Under the pieces are notes generated by a model. The model saw only the letters and a program-made list of their open reading frames with translations. It was not told the DNA's origin and searched no databases. The position numbers were made by a program, and so were the translations under genes. A stretch of DNA of 49,201 nt, taken from NCBI RefSeq assembly GCF_008580665.1, contig NZ_BKDJ01000006.1, forward strand, positions 1 to 49,201, given 5' to 3'. Positions 26,342 to 34,631 of this stretch are shown one piece after another; the first letter of the stretch is position 1, and every line of letters starts with the position of its first letter. This DNA comes from Zafaria cholistanensis (GTDB lineage: Bacteria > Actinomycetota > Actinomycetes > Actinomycetales > Micrococcaceae).

Positions 26342-26392
26342 GCGCAGCTAAATGCACGGCGCAGCCAAACGCACGGCGCAGCCAAACGCACG
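26342..26392. repeat. 17-bp tandem repeat downstream of pgm (3 units)
   Basis: Units at 26342-26358, 26359-26375 and 26376-26392 (GCGCAGCCAAACGCACG; first unit has two T substitutions). A partial match, ATAGCCAAACGCG, includes the pgm stop codon, suggesting the repeat grew from the gene end. The last unit forms the left arm of the next hairpin. Confidence 0.8.
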
Positions 26393-26416
26393 GCCCCGAA
26401 AAGTGGGGTCCGTGCG
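26387..26416 (+). terminator. terminator of pgm
   Basis: CGCACGG-CCCC pairs with GGGG-(T)-CCGTGCG, an 11-bp stem with one bulged T and loop GAAAAGT. No U-run. Confidence 0.65.
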
Positions 26417-26470
26417 GCAGCGCGCCGGGAGGCTCGGCCGGGCCCGAGCATTAGGCCGGGGCATTAAAAG

Positions 26471-26504
26471 GCCGAGGGGCCCCGGAACGGCGGGGTCCCT
26501 CGGC
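26471..26504 (-). terminator. intrinsic terminator of the FMN reductase gene
   Basis: 14-bp stem (GCCGAGGGGCCCCG and complement, one G-U pair), 6-nt loop, followed on the minus strand by CTTTTAATG. A good rho-independent terminator about 84 nt after the stop. Confidence 0.8.
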
Positions 26505-26587
26505 GCTGGTGGTCCGGAGCCGGCGTGCGGCCGGCTCCGGACCGGCGACGCCGCCCGCAGGCGGCGTGTTCCTGGTGGCCGCTAAAC

Positions 26588-27142
26588 CTAGTTGGCCTCG
26601 GCGGCAACCTGGATCGACTTCAGGACGCCGGCAACCTGGCCGGCGACCTCGGCGTCGTCCTTCGCGTGGGTCTCGGCGAAGCGGACCACGGAGTTCGGGA
26701 TGGACAGCTTGGCATCCTCGACCAGCTTGGCGCCGGCGATCTCGAGGGCCTTGCGGGCCTCGTCCTGGGCCCACACGCCGCCGAACTGGCCGAAGGCGGT
26801 GCCGATGACGGCGGCCGGCTTGTTGGAAGTGGCGCCGGCGCCGTACGGGCGGGACAGCCAGTCGATGGCGTTCTTGAGCACGGCCGGCATGGTGCCGTTG
26901 TACTCCGGGGAAACCAGCAGCAGGGCGTCGGCGGCACCGGCGGCGGCGCGCAGCTCGGCGGCGGCGGCCGGAACCTGGCCCTCGACGTCGATGTCCTCGT
27001 TGTAGAACGGGAGGTTCTCGAGGCCCTCGTAGACGTTCACGTCGACGCCCTCGGGGGCGTTGGCGACGGCAGCCTCGGCCAGCTGCTTGTTGGTGGAACC
27101 GCTGCGGAGGGATCCGACGAGGGTGAGGACGTTCGTAGCCAT
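26588..27142 (-). CDS. NADPH-dependent FMN reductase family protein
   Basis: 184 aa flavodoxin-like fold. FMN phosphate loop GSLRSGSTNKQL at the N-terminus and SPEYNGTMPAVLKNAIDWLS binding the isoalloxazine ring. Likely an NAD(P)H-dependent FMN or quinone/azo reductase in redox defence. AAGGAG 6 nt before the ATG. Monocistronic, with its own terminator and an AT-rich upstream region containing a possible operator. Confidence 0.93.
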   Translation of the reverse strand: MATNVLTLVGSLRSGSTNKQLAEAAVANAPEGVDVNVYEGLENLPFYNEDIDVEGQVPAAAAELRAAAGAADALLLVSPEYNGTMPAVLKNAIDWLSRPYGAGATSNKPAAVIGTAFGQFGGVWAQDEARKALEIAGAKLVEDAKLSIPNSVVRFAETHAKDDAEVAGQVAGVLKSIQVAAEAN

Positions 27143-27194
27143 GAGTGCTCCTTGGGGTGCAATCGGGGTTCAACCAGTGCCGCGGGCGACTCCG

Positions 27195-27217
27195 GTTGAT
27201 CTTTCAATTGATACAAC
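27195..27217 (-). promoter_or_regulatory. AT-rich operator candidate upstream of the FMN reductase gene
   Basis: GTTGATC-TTTCAATT-GATACAAC, an imperfect inverted repeat around the perfect octamer TCAATTGA (27204-27211). Such AT-rich palindromes are typical of MarR-type redox regulators; no regulator gene lies nearby. Confidence 0.4.
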
Positions 27218-27313
27218 TGCATACATCCCCGGAGTGTTCCCCCCTCCGCTGTGAGGCTGGACACAGGGCGTGCCGCCCGCGTCCGCAAGGCCGGCGCGGG
27301 GCTGCCCCTGCGG

Positions 27314-28771
27314 CTACATCAGGCGCCCGATGAGCTTGGTCTTGGCCCAGTTGTAGGGCGGGTAGACCGCCTGCAGGGTGTCGATCACCGCCGTCTTGGA
27401 GAGCACCGGGCGCATCTGGCTGAGCCGCTCGAAGCCGTGCCGGCCGTGGTAGGAGCCCATGCCGGAGGCCCCGACGCCGCCAAACGGCAGCCCCGGAACC
27501 GCCACGTGGGCGTTGCAGATGTTGTGCCCGATCCCGCCCGCGCGCACCTGGTCCTCGAAGGCGGACTGCAGGCGCGGGTTCTCGCTGAACAGGTAGGCGG
27601 CCAGCGGAGTGGGCCGGGCATTGATGAAGCGCACCGCCTCGTCGAAGCTGTTGACCTTGATGACCGGCAGGATGGGACCGAAGATCTCCTCCCGCATCAC
27701 CAGGCTCTCCGGGGCGACGTCCACGAGGAGGGTCGGTTCGATGAACCGGGCTGCGGGGTCGAAGGCCCCGCCGTGCGCCACGGTGCCCTCGTCCAGGTAG
27801 GAGACGAGCCGGTCGAAGTGGTTCCGGTCCACGATCCGGCCGTAGTCACGGCTCTTCGCGGCGTCCTTGCCGTAGAAGGAGGTGATGGCCTTGGCGAGGT
27901 GCTTGAGCACGGCCTCCCCGGAGGAGCCGACCGCCAGCAGGTAGTCGGGCGCGGTGCAGGTCTGTCCGGCGTTCATGAACTTGCCGTAGGCGATGCGCCG
28001 GGCCACCGAGGCGTGGTTCCCGTCGACGACGACCGCCGGGGACTTCCCGCCCAACTCCAGGGTGGTGGGGATCAGCTGGCGCGCGGCGGCCTCGGCCACG
28101 GCGCGGCCGCCGCGCTCCCCGCCGGTGTAGAAGATGTGGTCCCAGCGCTGTTCCAGCAGCGCCTGGGAAGTTTCCAGGCCGCCTTCGACCAGGGCGTAGG
28201 CGCGCTGGTCCAGGAACAGCGGCAGCAGCCTGGCCAGCAGGCCGGAGCAGGCCGGAGCCAGTTCGGAGGGCTTGAGCACGGCGCAGTTGCCGGAGGCAAT
28301 GGCGGCGACCAGCGGCGCCAGCAGGAGCAGCACCGGGTAGTTCCACGGCCCGATGATGAGCACCAGTCCCAGCGGCTGCGGTTCGACCTTGGCGACCGCG
28401 GGCTGCAGGGCCAGCGGCACCCGCACGTGCTTGGCTTCCATCCATTCGCTCAGGTACAGCTGCGCGTGGTCGATCTCGCTGCGGACCAGGTCCAGTTCCG
28501 TCAGGCCTGCCTCCAGGGCGGACTTGCCCAGATCGGCGGCCAGCGCGTCGAGGAAATCCTGCCGGTGGGAGTCCACCATCCGCTCCAGCGCCTTCAGCTG
28601 GGAGGCGCGGAACCGGCGGGTGTGGGCCAGCCGGGAGTCGGCGCCGTCGCGCAGGTGGGCCACGACCTCCGCGATGTGCTTCTCGGCCGTCAGCGGCCCG
28701 CCGGTCTCGACCCCCGCGGCGGGGAGCCATTCGGGGTCGTTGGAAGCGGTGCCGGGCGGGAAGATGCTCAT
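27314..28771 (-). CDS. aldehyde dehydrogenase (class 3 / fatty-aldehyde type)
   Basis: 485 aa. NAD(P)-dependent oxidation of aldehydes to acids. Conserved [20 protein letters not shown], catalytic Glu in [12 protein letters not shown], nucleophilic Cys in [13 protein letters not shown] and [10 protein letters not shown]; the short length and C-terminal hydrophobic [11 protein letters not shown] fit the ALDH3 branch. No Shine-Dalgarno; TAGGGT lies 8 nt before the ATG. Divergent from the thiamine operon. Confidence 0.95.
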   Translation of the reverse strand: MSIFPPGTASNDPEWLPAAGVETGGPLTAEKHIAEVVAHLRDGADSRLAHTRRFRASQLKALERMVDSHRQDFLDALAADLGKSALEAGLTELDLVRSEIDHAQLYLSEWMEAKHVRVPLALQPAVAKVEPQPLGLVLIIGPWNYPVLLLLAPLVAAIASGNCAVLKPSELAPACSGLLARLLPLFLDQRAYALVEGGLETSQALLEQRWDHIFYTGGERGGRAVAEAAARQLIPTTLELGGKSPAVVVDGNHASVARRIAYGKFMNAGQTCTAPDYLLAVGSSGEAVLKHLAKAITSFYGKDAAKSRDYGRIVDRNHFDRLVSYLDEGTVAHGGAFDPAARFIEPTLLVDVAPESLVMREEIFGPILPVIKVNSFDEAVRFINARPTPLAAYLFSENPRLQSAFEDQVRAGGIGHNICNAHVAVPGLPFGGVGASGMGSYHGRHGFERLSQMRPVLSKTAVIDTLQAVYPPYNWAKTKLIGRLM

Positions 28772-28779
28772 GGGTTGAG

Positions 28780-28785
28780 ACCCTA
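28780..28785 (-). promoter_or_regulatory. -10 box of a predicted (near-)leaderless aldehyde dehydrogenase transcript
   Basis: TAGGGT on the minus strand, 8 nt before the ATG. Confidence 0.45.
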
Positions 28786-28875
28786 CTGGGAGCGCGCGGC
28801 GGCTGTCACGGCGGGCCCTGTCGGGGCGCGCCGAGTTGGGGCGCCCCGGGGCGCCGGGGTAGGCTCGCCGGCAGT

Positions 28876-28959
28876 GACACGGGGTGTCCCGGCCATCCGG
28901 CCCGGACTGAGATCACACCCGTACGCACCTGATCTAGCTAGCACTAGCGGAGGGATGTC
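28876..28959 (+). ncRNA. TPP riboswitch (THI box)
   Basis: Carries the conserved aptamer pieces in order: ACACGGGGTG, CTGAGATCACACCCGT, ACCTGATCTAGCTAG and GCGGAGGGATGTC, with GACA (28876-28879) closing on TGTC (28956-28959). The thiM Shine-Dalgarno GGAGGG (28949-28954) is part of the aptamer's 3' strand, so ligand binding should hide it directly: translational control without a separate expression platform. Controls thiM-thiE-thiD/tenA. Confidence 0.95.
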
Positions 28960-28963
28960 GCTG

Positions 28964-29803
28964 ATGGATTCCATTGCGCCTTCACACCTGTCCATGCCCG
29001 TTTCCGGCCCCGTTTCCGCGGAAGACCTGGGCGAAATCCTGACCCGGCTGCGCGCCGCGCAGCCCCTGGTCCAATGCCTGACCAACACGGTGGTCACCAA
29101 CTTCACGGCCAACGCCCTGCTGGCCCTCGGGGCCGCGCCGGCCATGGTTGACGTGCCGGTGGAAGCCGATGAGTTCGCCCGCATCGCCTCCGGCGTCCTG
29201 GTCAACCTGGGCACGCCCCACGGCGAGCAGCGTGCGGGGATGCTCGAGGCCGCGCGTGCCGCCAACGCCGTGGGTACCCCCTGGGTCCTGGACCCGGTCG
29301 CCGTCGGCGCGCTCAGCGTGCGCACCGCGTTCGCCGGAAAGGCCATGGAGCTGCGCCCCGCCGTCGTGCGCGCCAACGCCTCCGAGGTGATCGCGCTGGC
29401 CGGCACCGGCGCGGGCGGACGGGGCGTGGACGCGACCGACGGCGTCGAGTCGGCCCGGGGCGCGGCCCTGGCGCTGGCGGCGCGCACCGGCGGAACAGTG
29501 GCCGTGTCCGGACCCGTGGACCTGGTGCTCGACGCCGGACGCGCCGTGCGCGTGCACGGCGGCAGCGCCCTGCTCACCAGGGTCACCGGCGGGGGCTGCT
29601 CCCTGGGCGCCGTCACCGCGGCGTTCGCCGCGGCGGCGGGGGACCCGTTTGCCGGGGCCGTAGCCGCCCACGCCATGTACGCGGTGGCCTCGGAGGCGGC
29701 CGCGGAACGCTGCTCCGGCCCGGGCACCTTCGCGCCCGCGTTCCTGGACGCCCTGGCCTCCACCACCCCGGAGGACCTCGCAAAGAAGGCGGTGCTGCGG
29801 TGA
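28964..29803 (+). CDS. thiM: hydroxyethylthiazole kinase
   Basis: 279 aa. Phosphorylates 4-methyl-5-(2-hydroxyethyl)thiazole in thiamine salvage. Conserved [41 protein letters not shown] and the [13 protein letters not shown] loop with the active-site Cys. ATG 28964 has GGAGGG 9 nt upstream; the earlier ATG at 28955 lies inside the riboswitch, immediately after the ribosome site. Overlaps thiE (GTGA). Confidence 0.95.
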   Translation: MDSIAPSHLSMPVSGPVSAEDLGEILTRLRAAQPLVQCLTNTVVTNFTANALLALGAAPAMVDVPVEADEFARIASGVLVNLGTPHGEQRAGMLEAARAANAVGTPWVLDPVAVGALSVRTAFAGKAMELRPAVVRANASEVIALAGTGAGGRGVDATDGVESARGAALALAARTGGTVAVSGPVDLVLDAGRAVRVHGGSALLTRVTGGGCSLGAVTAAFAAAAGDPFAGAVAAHAMYAVASEAAAERCSGPGTFAPAFLDALASTTPEDLAKKAVLR

Positions 29804-30471
29804 ACCGGTTCGGGCACGGGAACATGGACCTCTCCGTCTACCTGGTCGCAGACTCGGGCAGCACGGCCGGACGCCCCCTGCCGCAGGTCGTGGCCGCTGC
29901 CGTCGAGGGCGGGGCCACCACGGTCCAGGTGCGCTGCAAGGACGTTCCCGCCCGGGACTTCCTCGCCGAGGTGCTTGCCTGCGCCGAGCACACCGCGGGC
30001 CGCGCGGCGCTGCTGGTGAACGACCGCGTGGACGTGTATCTGGCAGCCCGCGCCGCCGGCGCCGTCGTGGACGGGGTTCACATCGGGCAGTCGGACCTGC
30101 CGGCGGAGATGGTGCGGGCGCTGATCGGTCCCGAAGCGATCCTGGGGCTCAGCGCCAGCCGTCCCGAGGAACTTGCCGCCCTGGCCCGCCATCCGGAGGG
30201 CACCGTCAGCTACCTCGGCACCGGTGCCGTGCGCCCCACCCCCACCAAGAAGGACCACCCTGAGCCGCTGGGCTTCGCCGGGTTCGCCGCCTTCGCCGCC
30301 GCGGCACCGCTGCCGTGCGTGGCGATCGGCGGGGTGGGCCACGGCGACGCCGCCGAGGCCCGGGCCTCGGGAGCCGCCGGCCTGGCCGTGGTGCGCGCGG
30401 TCTGCGCCGCAGCGAATCCCGCCGCCGCCACCCGGTCGCTGGTGCGCGAGTGGGCGGAGGCCGGCGCATGA
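29800..30471 (+). CDS. thiE: thiamine-phosphate synthase
   Basis: 223 aa TIM barrel that joins HMP pyrophosphate and thiazole phosphate into thiamine monophosphate. Motifs: [56 protein letters not shown] and VAIGGVG. GTG 29800 overlaps the thiM stop; the ATG at 29824 (MDLSVYLVA) is an alternative that fits the usual N-terminus. Overlaps thiD/tenA by ATGA. Confidence 0.95.
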   Translation: MNRFGHGNMDLSVYLVADSGSTAGRPLPQVVAAAVEGGATTVQVRCKDVPARDFLAEVLACAEHTAGRAALLVNDRVDVYLAARAAGAVVDGVHIGQSDLPAEMVRALIGPEAILGLSASRPEELAALARHPEGTVSYLGTGAVRPTPTKKDHPEPLGFAGFAAFAAAAPLPCVAIGGVGHGDAAEARASGAAGLAVVRAVCAAANPAAATRSLVREWAEAGA

Positions 30472-32051
30472 GCGGCCGTCCCGGCACCGGTCCGGAGGCT
30501 TCCGGCATCCCGAATGTGCTCAGCATCGCCGGATCCGACCCCTCCGGCGGCGCCGGCATCCAGGCCGACCTGAAGTCGATCGCCGCCTGCGGCGGCTACG
30601 GGATGGCCGCGATCACCGCGCTGACCGCCCAGAACACCCGCGGTGTCACCGGCGTGCACACCCCGCCGGCGGCGTTCCTGACCGAACAGCTGGAGTCCGT
30701 CGCGGCCGACGTGCGCCTGGACGCGGTGAAGATCGGCATGCTGGCCAACGTGGAGGTCATCCGCGCGGTGGGCGCCTGGCTGGAGGGGCTGCGCGCGCAG
30801 GCTTCCGCGGCCGGGTGCGGGGACGGCGGCGCGCGGCCGCCGGCGATCGTGCTGGATCCGGTGCTGGTGGCCACCAGCGGGGACCGGCTCTCCGGGTCCG
30901 GGTCCGTGGCGGCGCTGCGCCGGCTGCTGCCGCTGGTGGACCTGGCCACCCCGAACCTGCCTGAGCTGGCCGCGCTGTGCGGCCGGCCGGTGGCCACTGA
31001 CTGGGCCGGGGCGCTGGAGCAGGCCCGGGAGCTTTCCGCCGGGTACGGCGTGCTGGTGCTGGCCAAGGGCGGGCACCTGGCCGGGAAGGAGTGCCCGGAC
31101 GCGCTGGTGGGGCCGGAGGGGGTGCTGCTGGAGGTTCCCGGCGAGCGCGTGGACACGCCCAACACGCACGGGACCGGATGCTCGCTCTCCAGCGCGCTGG
31201 CGACGCTGTTCGCGCGCACCGGGGACTGGGCGCGCGCTTTGGTGCTGGCCAAGGCCTGGCTGCGCGGGGCGCTGGAAGCGTCCGGGCAGCTGGAGGTCGG
31301 CGGCGGACACGGTCCGGTGCACCACTTCGCGGCACTGTGGTCCGGGGCCGGGGTGCCCCGGGAAGAAGCGTCCCTGGACACTTGGTGGAACGGGATCGCC
31401 GACCTGCGCGAATCCATTGACGGGCTGGGTTTCATCCGCCAGCTGCGGGAGGGGACCCTGGCCCGGGCGGACTTCGAGCATTACCTGGCGCAGGACGCCC
31501 TGTACCTGCAGACCTACGGGCGGGTGCTCTCCCAGGCGTCCGCGCTGGCCCCGGACCTGGCCGCGCAGCGGTTCTGGGCCCAAAGCGCCCACGGCTGCAT
31601 GGTCAGCGAGCGGACACTGCACCAGGGCCGGCTGGAGCTGGCGGACGGGGCACTGCCGGCGGTGGTCCCCTCCGCCACGACCACCGGGTACCTGAACCAC
31701 CTGCAGGCGGCGGCTGCGTCCGGCTCCTACCCGGTGCTGGCCGCCGCCCTGCTGCCGTGCTTCTGGCTCTACCGGGACATTGGGGCGCGGCTGGCGGCGG
31801 GGAACCGGCCGGACCACCCCTACGCGGACTGGCTGGCCATGTACTCCTCCCCCGAGTTCGACGAGGCCACGCGCCAGGCGATCGGCTGGGTCCAGGCCGC
31901 CGCCAACACCGCCCGGCCGGCGGAGCTGGCGGCCATGCGCACCGCGTTCCGCGAGTCCTCCCGGTGGGAGCTGGAGTTCTTCGACCAGCGCCCGGAGGCG
32001 GCCACCCGCGCCGCGGTCCCGGGGCCCGCGACAGCCGCCAGGGGCTCGTAG
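30468..32051 (+). CDS. thiD: bifunctional HMP/HMP-phosphate kinase - TenA (thiaminase II) fusion
   Basis: 527 aa fusion. N-terminal ThiD (residues ~15-285): LSIAGSDPSGGAGIQADLK, DPVLVATSGDRL and the NTHGTGCSLSSAL catalytic loop, giving HMP to HMP-PP. C-terminal TenA (~300-510): FIRQLREGTL, FEHYLAQDALYL, ALLPCFWLYRDIG with the active Cys, and HPYADWLAMYSSPEF; TenA hydrolyses aminopyrimidine breakdown products back to HMP. The fusion channels salvage to phosphorylation, as in yeast Thi20. ATGA overlap with thiE. A Pro/Ala-rich C-terminal tail follows TenA. Confidence 0.95.
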   Translation: MSGRPGTGPEASGIPNVLSIAGSDPSGGAGIQADLKSIAACGGYGMAAITALTAQNTRGVTGVHTPPAAFLTEQLESVAADVRLDAVKIGMLANVEVIRAVGAWLEGLRAQASAAGCGDGGARPPAIVLDPVLVATSGDRLSGSGSVAALRRLLPLVDLATPNLPELAALCGRPVATDWAGALEQARELSAGYGVLVLAKGGHLAGKECPDALVGPEGVLLEVPGERVDTPNTHGTGCSLSSALATLFARTGDWARALVLAKAWLRGALEASGQLEVGGGHGPVHHFAALWSGAGVPREEASLDTWWNGIADLRESIDGLGFIRQLREGTLARADFEHYLAQDALYLQTYGRVLSQASALAPDLAAQRFWAQSAHGCMVSERTLHQGRLELADGALPAVVPSATTTGYLNHLQAAAASGSYPVLAAALLPCFWLYRDIGARLAAGNRPDHPYADWLAMYSSPEFDEATRQAIGWVQAAANTARPAELAAMRTAFRESSRWELEFFDQRPEAATRAAVPGPATAARGS

Positions 32052-32113
32052 GGGGCCGGCGGAGCTGTCGCCGGGGACAGCCGAGCGCGGCCGAAGGCAC
32101 CGGCGCTGCGTGT

Positions 32114-32150
32114 GGGCCCCGCCACCGGCATCCCCACGGGGGCGGGGCCC
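32114..32150 (+). terminator. terminator of the thiamine operon
   Basis: GGGCCCCGCC and GGCGGGGCCC, a perfect 10-bp stem with a 17-nt loop, 62 nt after thiD/tenA. No U-run, so the permease gene may still be partly co-transcribed. Confidence 0.55.
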
Positions 32151-32229
32151 GGAGTAGGATGCTCCCCGGGCACTGGCCGGGCGCATGTGACGGCCGCCCC
32201 TTCCGTTCCGTGCGCGGCGATGCGCCCTC

Positions 32230-32243
32230 CCTTTCGCGAAAGG
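32230..32243. promoter_or_regulatory. 14-bp palindrome overlapping the permease ribosome site
   Basis: CCTTTCGCGAAAGG, perfect, ending 5 nt before the permease ATG and including its AAAGG. Could be an operator or a small hairpin that limits ribosome access. Confidence 0.5.
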
Positions 32244-32248
32244 TCCCC

Positions 32249-33568
32249 ATGAGCAACCCCCTCGGCTTCGGCTGGAAGATCCACGGCGATGGCAGGACGA
32301 TCCGCCCCGGCACGGTCGTGGCCCCCGACGAGCGGCTGAACTGGCTGCAGACCACCGGCGTCGGGGTCCAGCACGTGATGGCGATGTTTGGCGCCACCGT
32401 CCTGGTCCCGGCCCTGACCGGCTTCCCGGCCACCACCACGCTGCTGTTCTCCGGCATCGGCACGCTGCTGTTCCTGATGGTCACCGGCGGGCGGGTGCCC
32501 AGCTACCTCGGGTCCTCCTTCGCCTTTTTGGCCCCGGTGGGTGCCGCCACCGCCACCCATGGCATGTCCGGTGCGCTCGGCGGCATCCTGGCCGCCGGCG
32601 TGGCGCTGTTCGCGGTGGGCGCGATCGTGCAGAAGTCCGGCGTGGGCTGGATCCACGCGCTGATGCCGCCGGTGGTGATGGGCACCATCGTCGCGCTGAT
32701 CGGCCTGAACCTGGCCTCCGCGACGGCGTCGGCCATGCACCAGGTCCCGCTGACCACCTTCGCCACGGTGGCCGCCGTCGTCGTCTCCGCCGTGCTGTTC
32801 AAGGGCATGCTCGGACGGCTGTCCATCCTGGTGGGCATCGTGGTGGGCTACCTGGTGGCGCTGGCGCAGGGCCAGGTGGACTTCTCCAAGGTCTCCGAAG
32901 CCGGTTGGCTGGGCGCCCCGGCCTTCACCTCCCCGACCTTCCACGCGGACGTGCTGCCGCTGTTCCTGCCCGTGGTGTTCGTGCTGATTGCCGAGAACAT
33001 CGGCCACGTCAAGACCGTGGCGCTGATGACCGGCCGCGACCTGGACCACGTCAATGGCCGCGCGCTGATGGCCGACGGCGCCGCCACCATCCTCGCCGGT
33101 GCCGGCGGCGGCTCGGGCACCACCACCTACGCCGAGAACATCGGCGTCATGGCCTCCTCCCGCGTGTACTCCACCGCCGCCTACTGGGTGGCCGGCGGGG
33201 CCGCGATCCTGCTGGCGTTCTTCCCGAAGGTCGGCGCGGTGATCAACACCATCCCGATGGGCGTCTCCGGCGGTGCGGGGATCGTGCTGTACGGCATGAT
33301 CGGCATCATGGGCGCGCGCCTGTGGGTGCAGAACAAGGTCGACTTCTCCAACCCGATCAACCTGATGACCGCGGGATCGGGCCTGATCGTGGCGATCGCG
33401 CTGATTGAACCGCTGGACTTTGGCGGCCTGCAGTTCGGCGGCATTGCGATGGGGACCGCGCTCACGCTGGCCGTCTTCCACCTGATGCGCGTGATCGCCC
33501 GCGCACGGGGCACCGAACCGACCGACGCGCCGGAGGACGAGGGCGCCGCGCCCTCCAAGCTGGGCTGA
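32249..33568 (+). CDS. uracil/xanthine permease family transporter (NCS2/NAT)
   Basis: 439 aa, about 12-14 membrane helices. NCS2 hallmarks: VGVQHVMAMFGATVLVP at the first helix, LIAENIGHVKTV (acidic substrate-site residue) and GGGSGTTTYAENIGVMA. Best match by pattern is the UraA-type uracil:proton symporter. Its position after the thiamine genes could hint at pyrimidine uptake for salvage, but NCS2 proteins usually carry nucleobases, so this is speculative. AAAGG 6 nt before the ATG. Confidence 0.92.
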   Translation: MSNPLGFGWKIHGDGRTIRPGTVVAPDERLNWLQTTGVGVQHVMAMFGATVLVPALTGFPATTTLLFSGIGTLLFLMVTGGRVPSYLGSSFAFLAPVGAATATHGMSGALGGILAAGVALFAVGAIVQKSGVGWIHALMPPVVMGTIVALIGLNLASATASAMHQVPLTTFATVAAVVVSAVLFKGMLGRLSILVGIVVGYLVALAQGQVDFSKVSEAGWLGAPAFTSPTFHADVLPLFLPVVFVLIAENIGHVKTVALMTGRDLDHVNGRALMADGAATILAGAGGGSGTTTYAENIGVMASSRVYSTAAYWVAGGAAILLAFFPKVGAVINTIPMGVSGGAGIVLYGMIGIMGARLWVQNKVDFSNPINLMTAGSGLIVAIALIEPLDFGGLQFGGIAMGTALTLAVFHLMRVIARARGTEPTDAPEDEGAAPSKLG

Positions 33569-33599
33569 CCCTCCGGATCCTGCCCGCCTCCGGGGGCCT

Positions 33600-33605
33600 T
33601 AGGAT
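33600..33605 (+). promoter_or_regulatory. -10 box of a predicted leaderless transcript (kinase-like gene)
   Basis: TAGGAT, 6 nt before the GTG at 33612. Confidence 0.55.
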
Positions 33606-33611
33606 GGGGGC

Positions 33612-34610
33612 GTGGCGGAGTGGAACCAGGAATGGACAACCGACAAATGGATGGCCGAGGTCCAGGAGTGGGTCTCGATGGTCCTCGGCTCCTACGAGAT
33701 TGCCCAGCGCGGTCCGCTTGAGCCGGGCAGGGCCCGGCTCTGGGCCGCGCGGGTCACCGTCAACACCGACCATGGGCGGCTCTACTTCAAGGCCAACAAC
33801 CCCGGCCAGATCGCCGAGGCCGCCGTCACCGCCACCGCGGCCAAGCTCGCCCCCGACCAGCTGGTGATGCCGCTGGCGATCGAACCGGTGCGCGGCTGGA
33901 TGCTGTCCCCGGACTACGGGGACACGCTGGCCACGCTCCCGGCGACCGACTACCAGCTGTGGGCGCGGATGGTGCGTGACTTCGCCCGCGTCCAGCGCGA
34001 CCTGCTGCCGTTCGGGGACACGCTCTTCGACCACGGGCTGCTGCAGCTGGATCCGGCGTGGCTGCCCTCTCACATCGACGACCAGCTGCTGCTGCACGCC
34101 TCGATGCCCCCGCAGCACCCGCTGCACCTTCCCGAGCGCGACGCCGAGGAACTGCACCGGGGCCTGGGCGCGGCCCGCGAGATGTGCGCGGCGCTGGCCG
34201 CCGGACCGGTCCCGTTGAGCCTGGTCCACCACGAGCTGACCCGCGCCCACACCTTCATCCCCGCGGCACCGGACGATCCGCTGCGCTTCCTGAGCCTGTC
34301 CGGGGCCTACTGGGCGCACCCGTTCTCGGTGCTGGGCCCGCCGCTGCGGGAAATGTGCCGGTTGTTCCGCACCACCGGGGACGATGCCCGGGTGCGCCGG
34401 GTGGTGGCCGCCTACCTGGAGCAGTGGTCCGACTACGGCACCGTGGAGGAGCTGCGCCCGCTGGTGGAACCGGCCCTGCGCGCGGGACGGATGCAGGAGC
34501 ACGACCTCTGGATGCGCATCCTGGCCGGGGCCTCCGACGCCGACGTGGAGCGCTACGCGCCGGAGGCGCTGGCGCCCCTGGCGGGGCTGGTTCGGCCGGG
34601 ACTGGAGTAG
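33612..34610 (+). CDS. aminoglycoside phosphotransferase-like protein lacking catalytic residues
   Basis: 332 aa. Overall pattern follows the actinobacterial APH/choline-kinase-like family: GRLYFKANNPG with the ATP-site Lys (K60), GWMLSPDYGDTL, VRDFARVQRDLLP, and WAHPF near the end of the kinase core. The catalytic loop, normally HxDLHxxN, reads HHELTRAH (206-213): Asp to Glu, His to Thr, Asn to His. The metal-binding Asp of the next strand (FxDxxD-like) is Ser (RFLSLSGA). Probably a pseudokinase or an enzyme with altered chemistry. Leaderless GTG start. Transcribed toward the GDPD gene. Confidence 0.75.
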   Translation: MAEWNQEWTTDKWMAEVQEWVSMVLGSYEIAQRGPLEPGRARLWAARVTVNTDHGRLYFKANNPGQIAEAAVTATAAKLAPDQLVMPLAIEPVRGWMLSPDYGDTLATLPATDYQLWARMVRDFARVQRDLLPFGDTLFDHGLLQLDPAWLPSHIDDQLLLHASMPPQHPLHLPERDAEELHRGLGAAREMCAALAAGPVPLSLVHHELTRAHTFIPAAPDDPLRFLSLSGAYWAHPFSVLGPPLREMCRLFRTTGDDARVRRVVAAYLEQWSDYGTVEELRPLVEPALRAGRMQEHDLWMRILAGASDADVERYAPEALAPLAGLVRPGLE

Positions 34611-34631
34611 GGGCAGGCCGGAGCAGGGGCC

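Noticed and set aside
24252-26357. Long minus-strand frame opposite pgm
   Set aside because: Shadow of pgm; no motif and no ribosome site.
28955-28957. ATG as thiM start
   Set aside because: Lies immediately after the GGAGGG inside the riboswitch, with no room for a ribosome-site spacer; ATG 28964 is better spaced.
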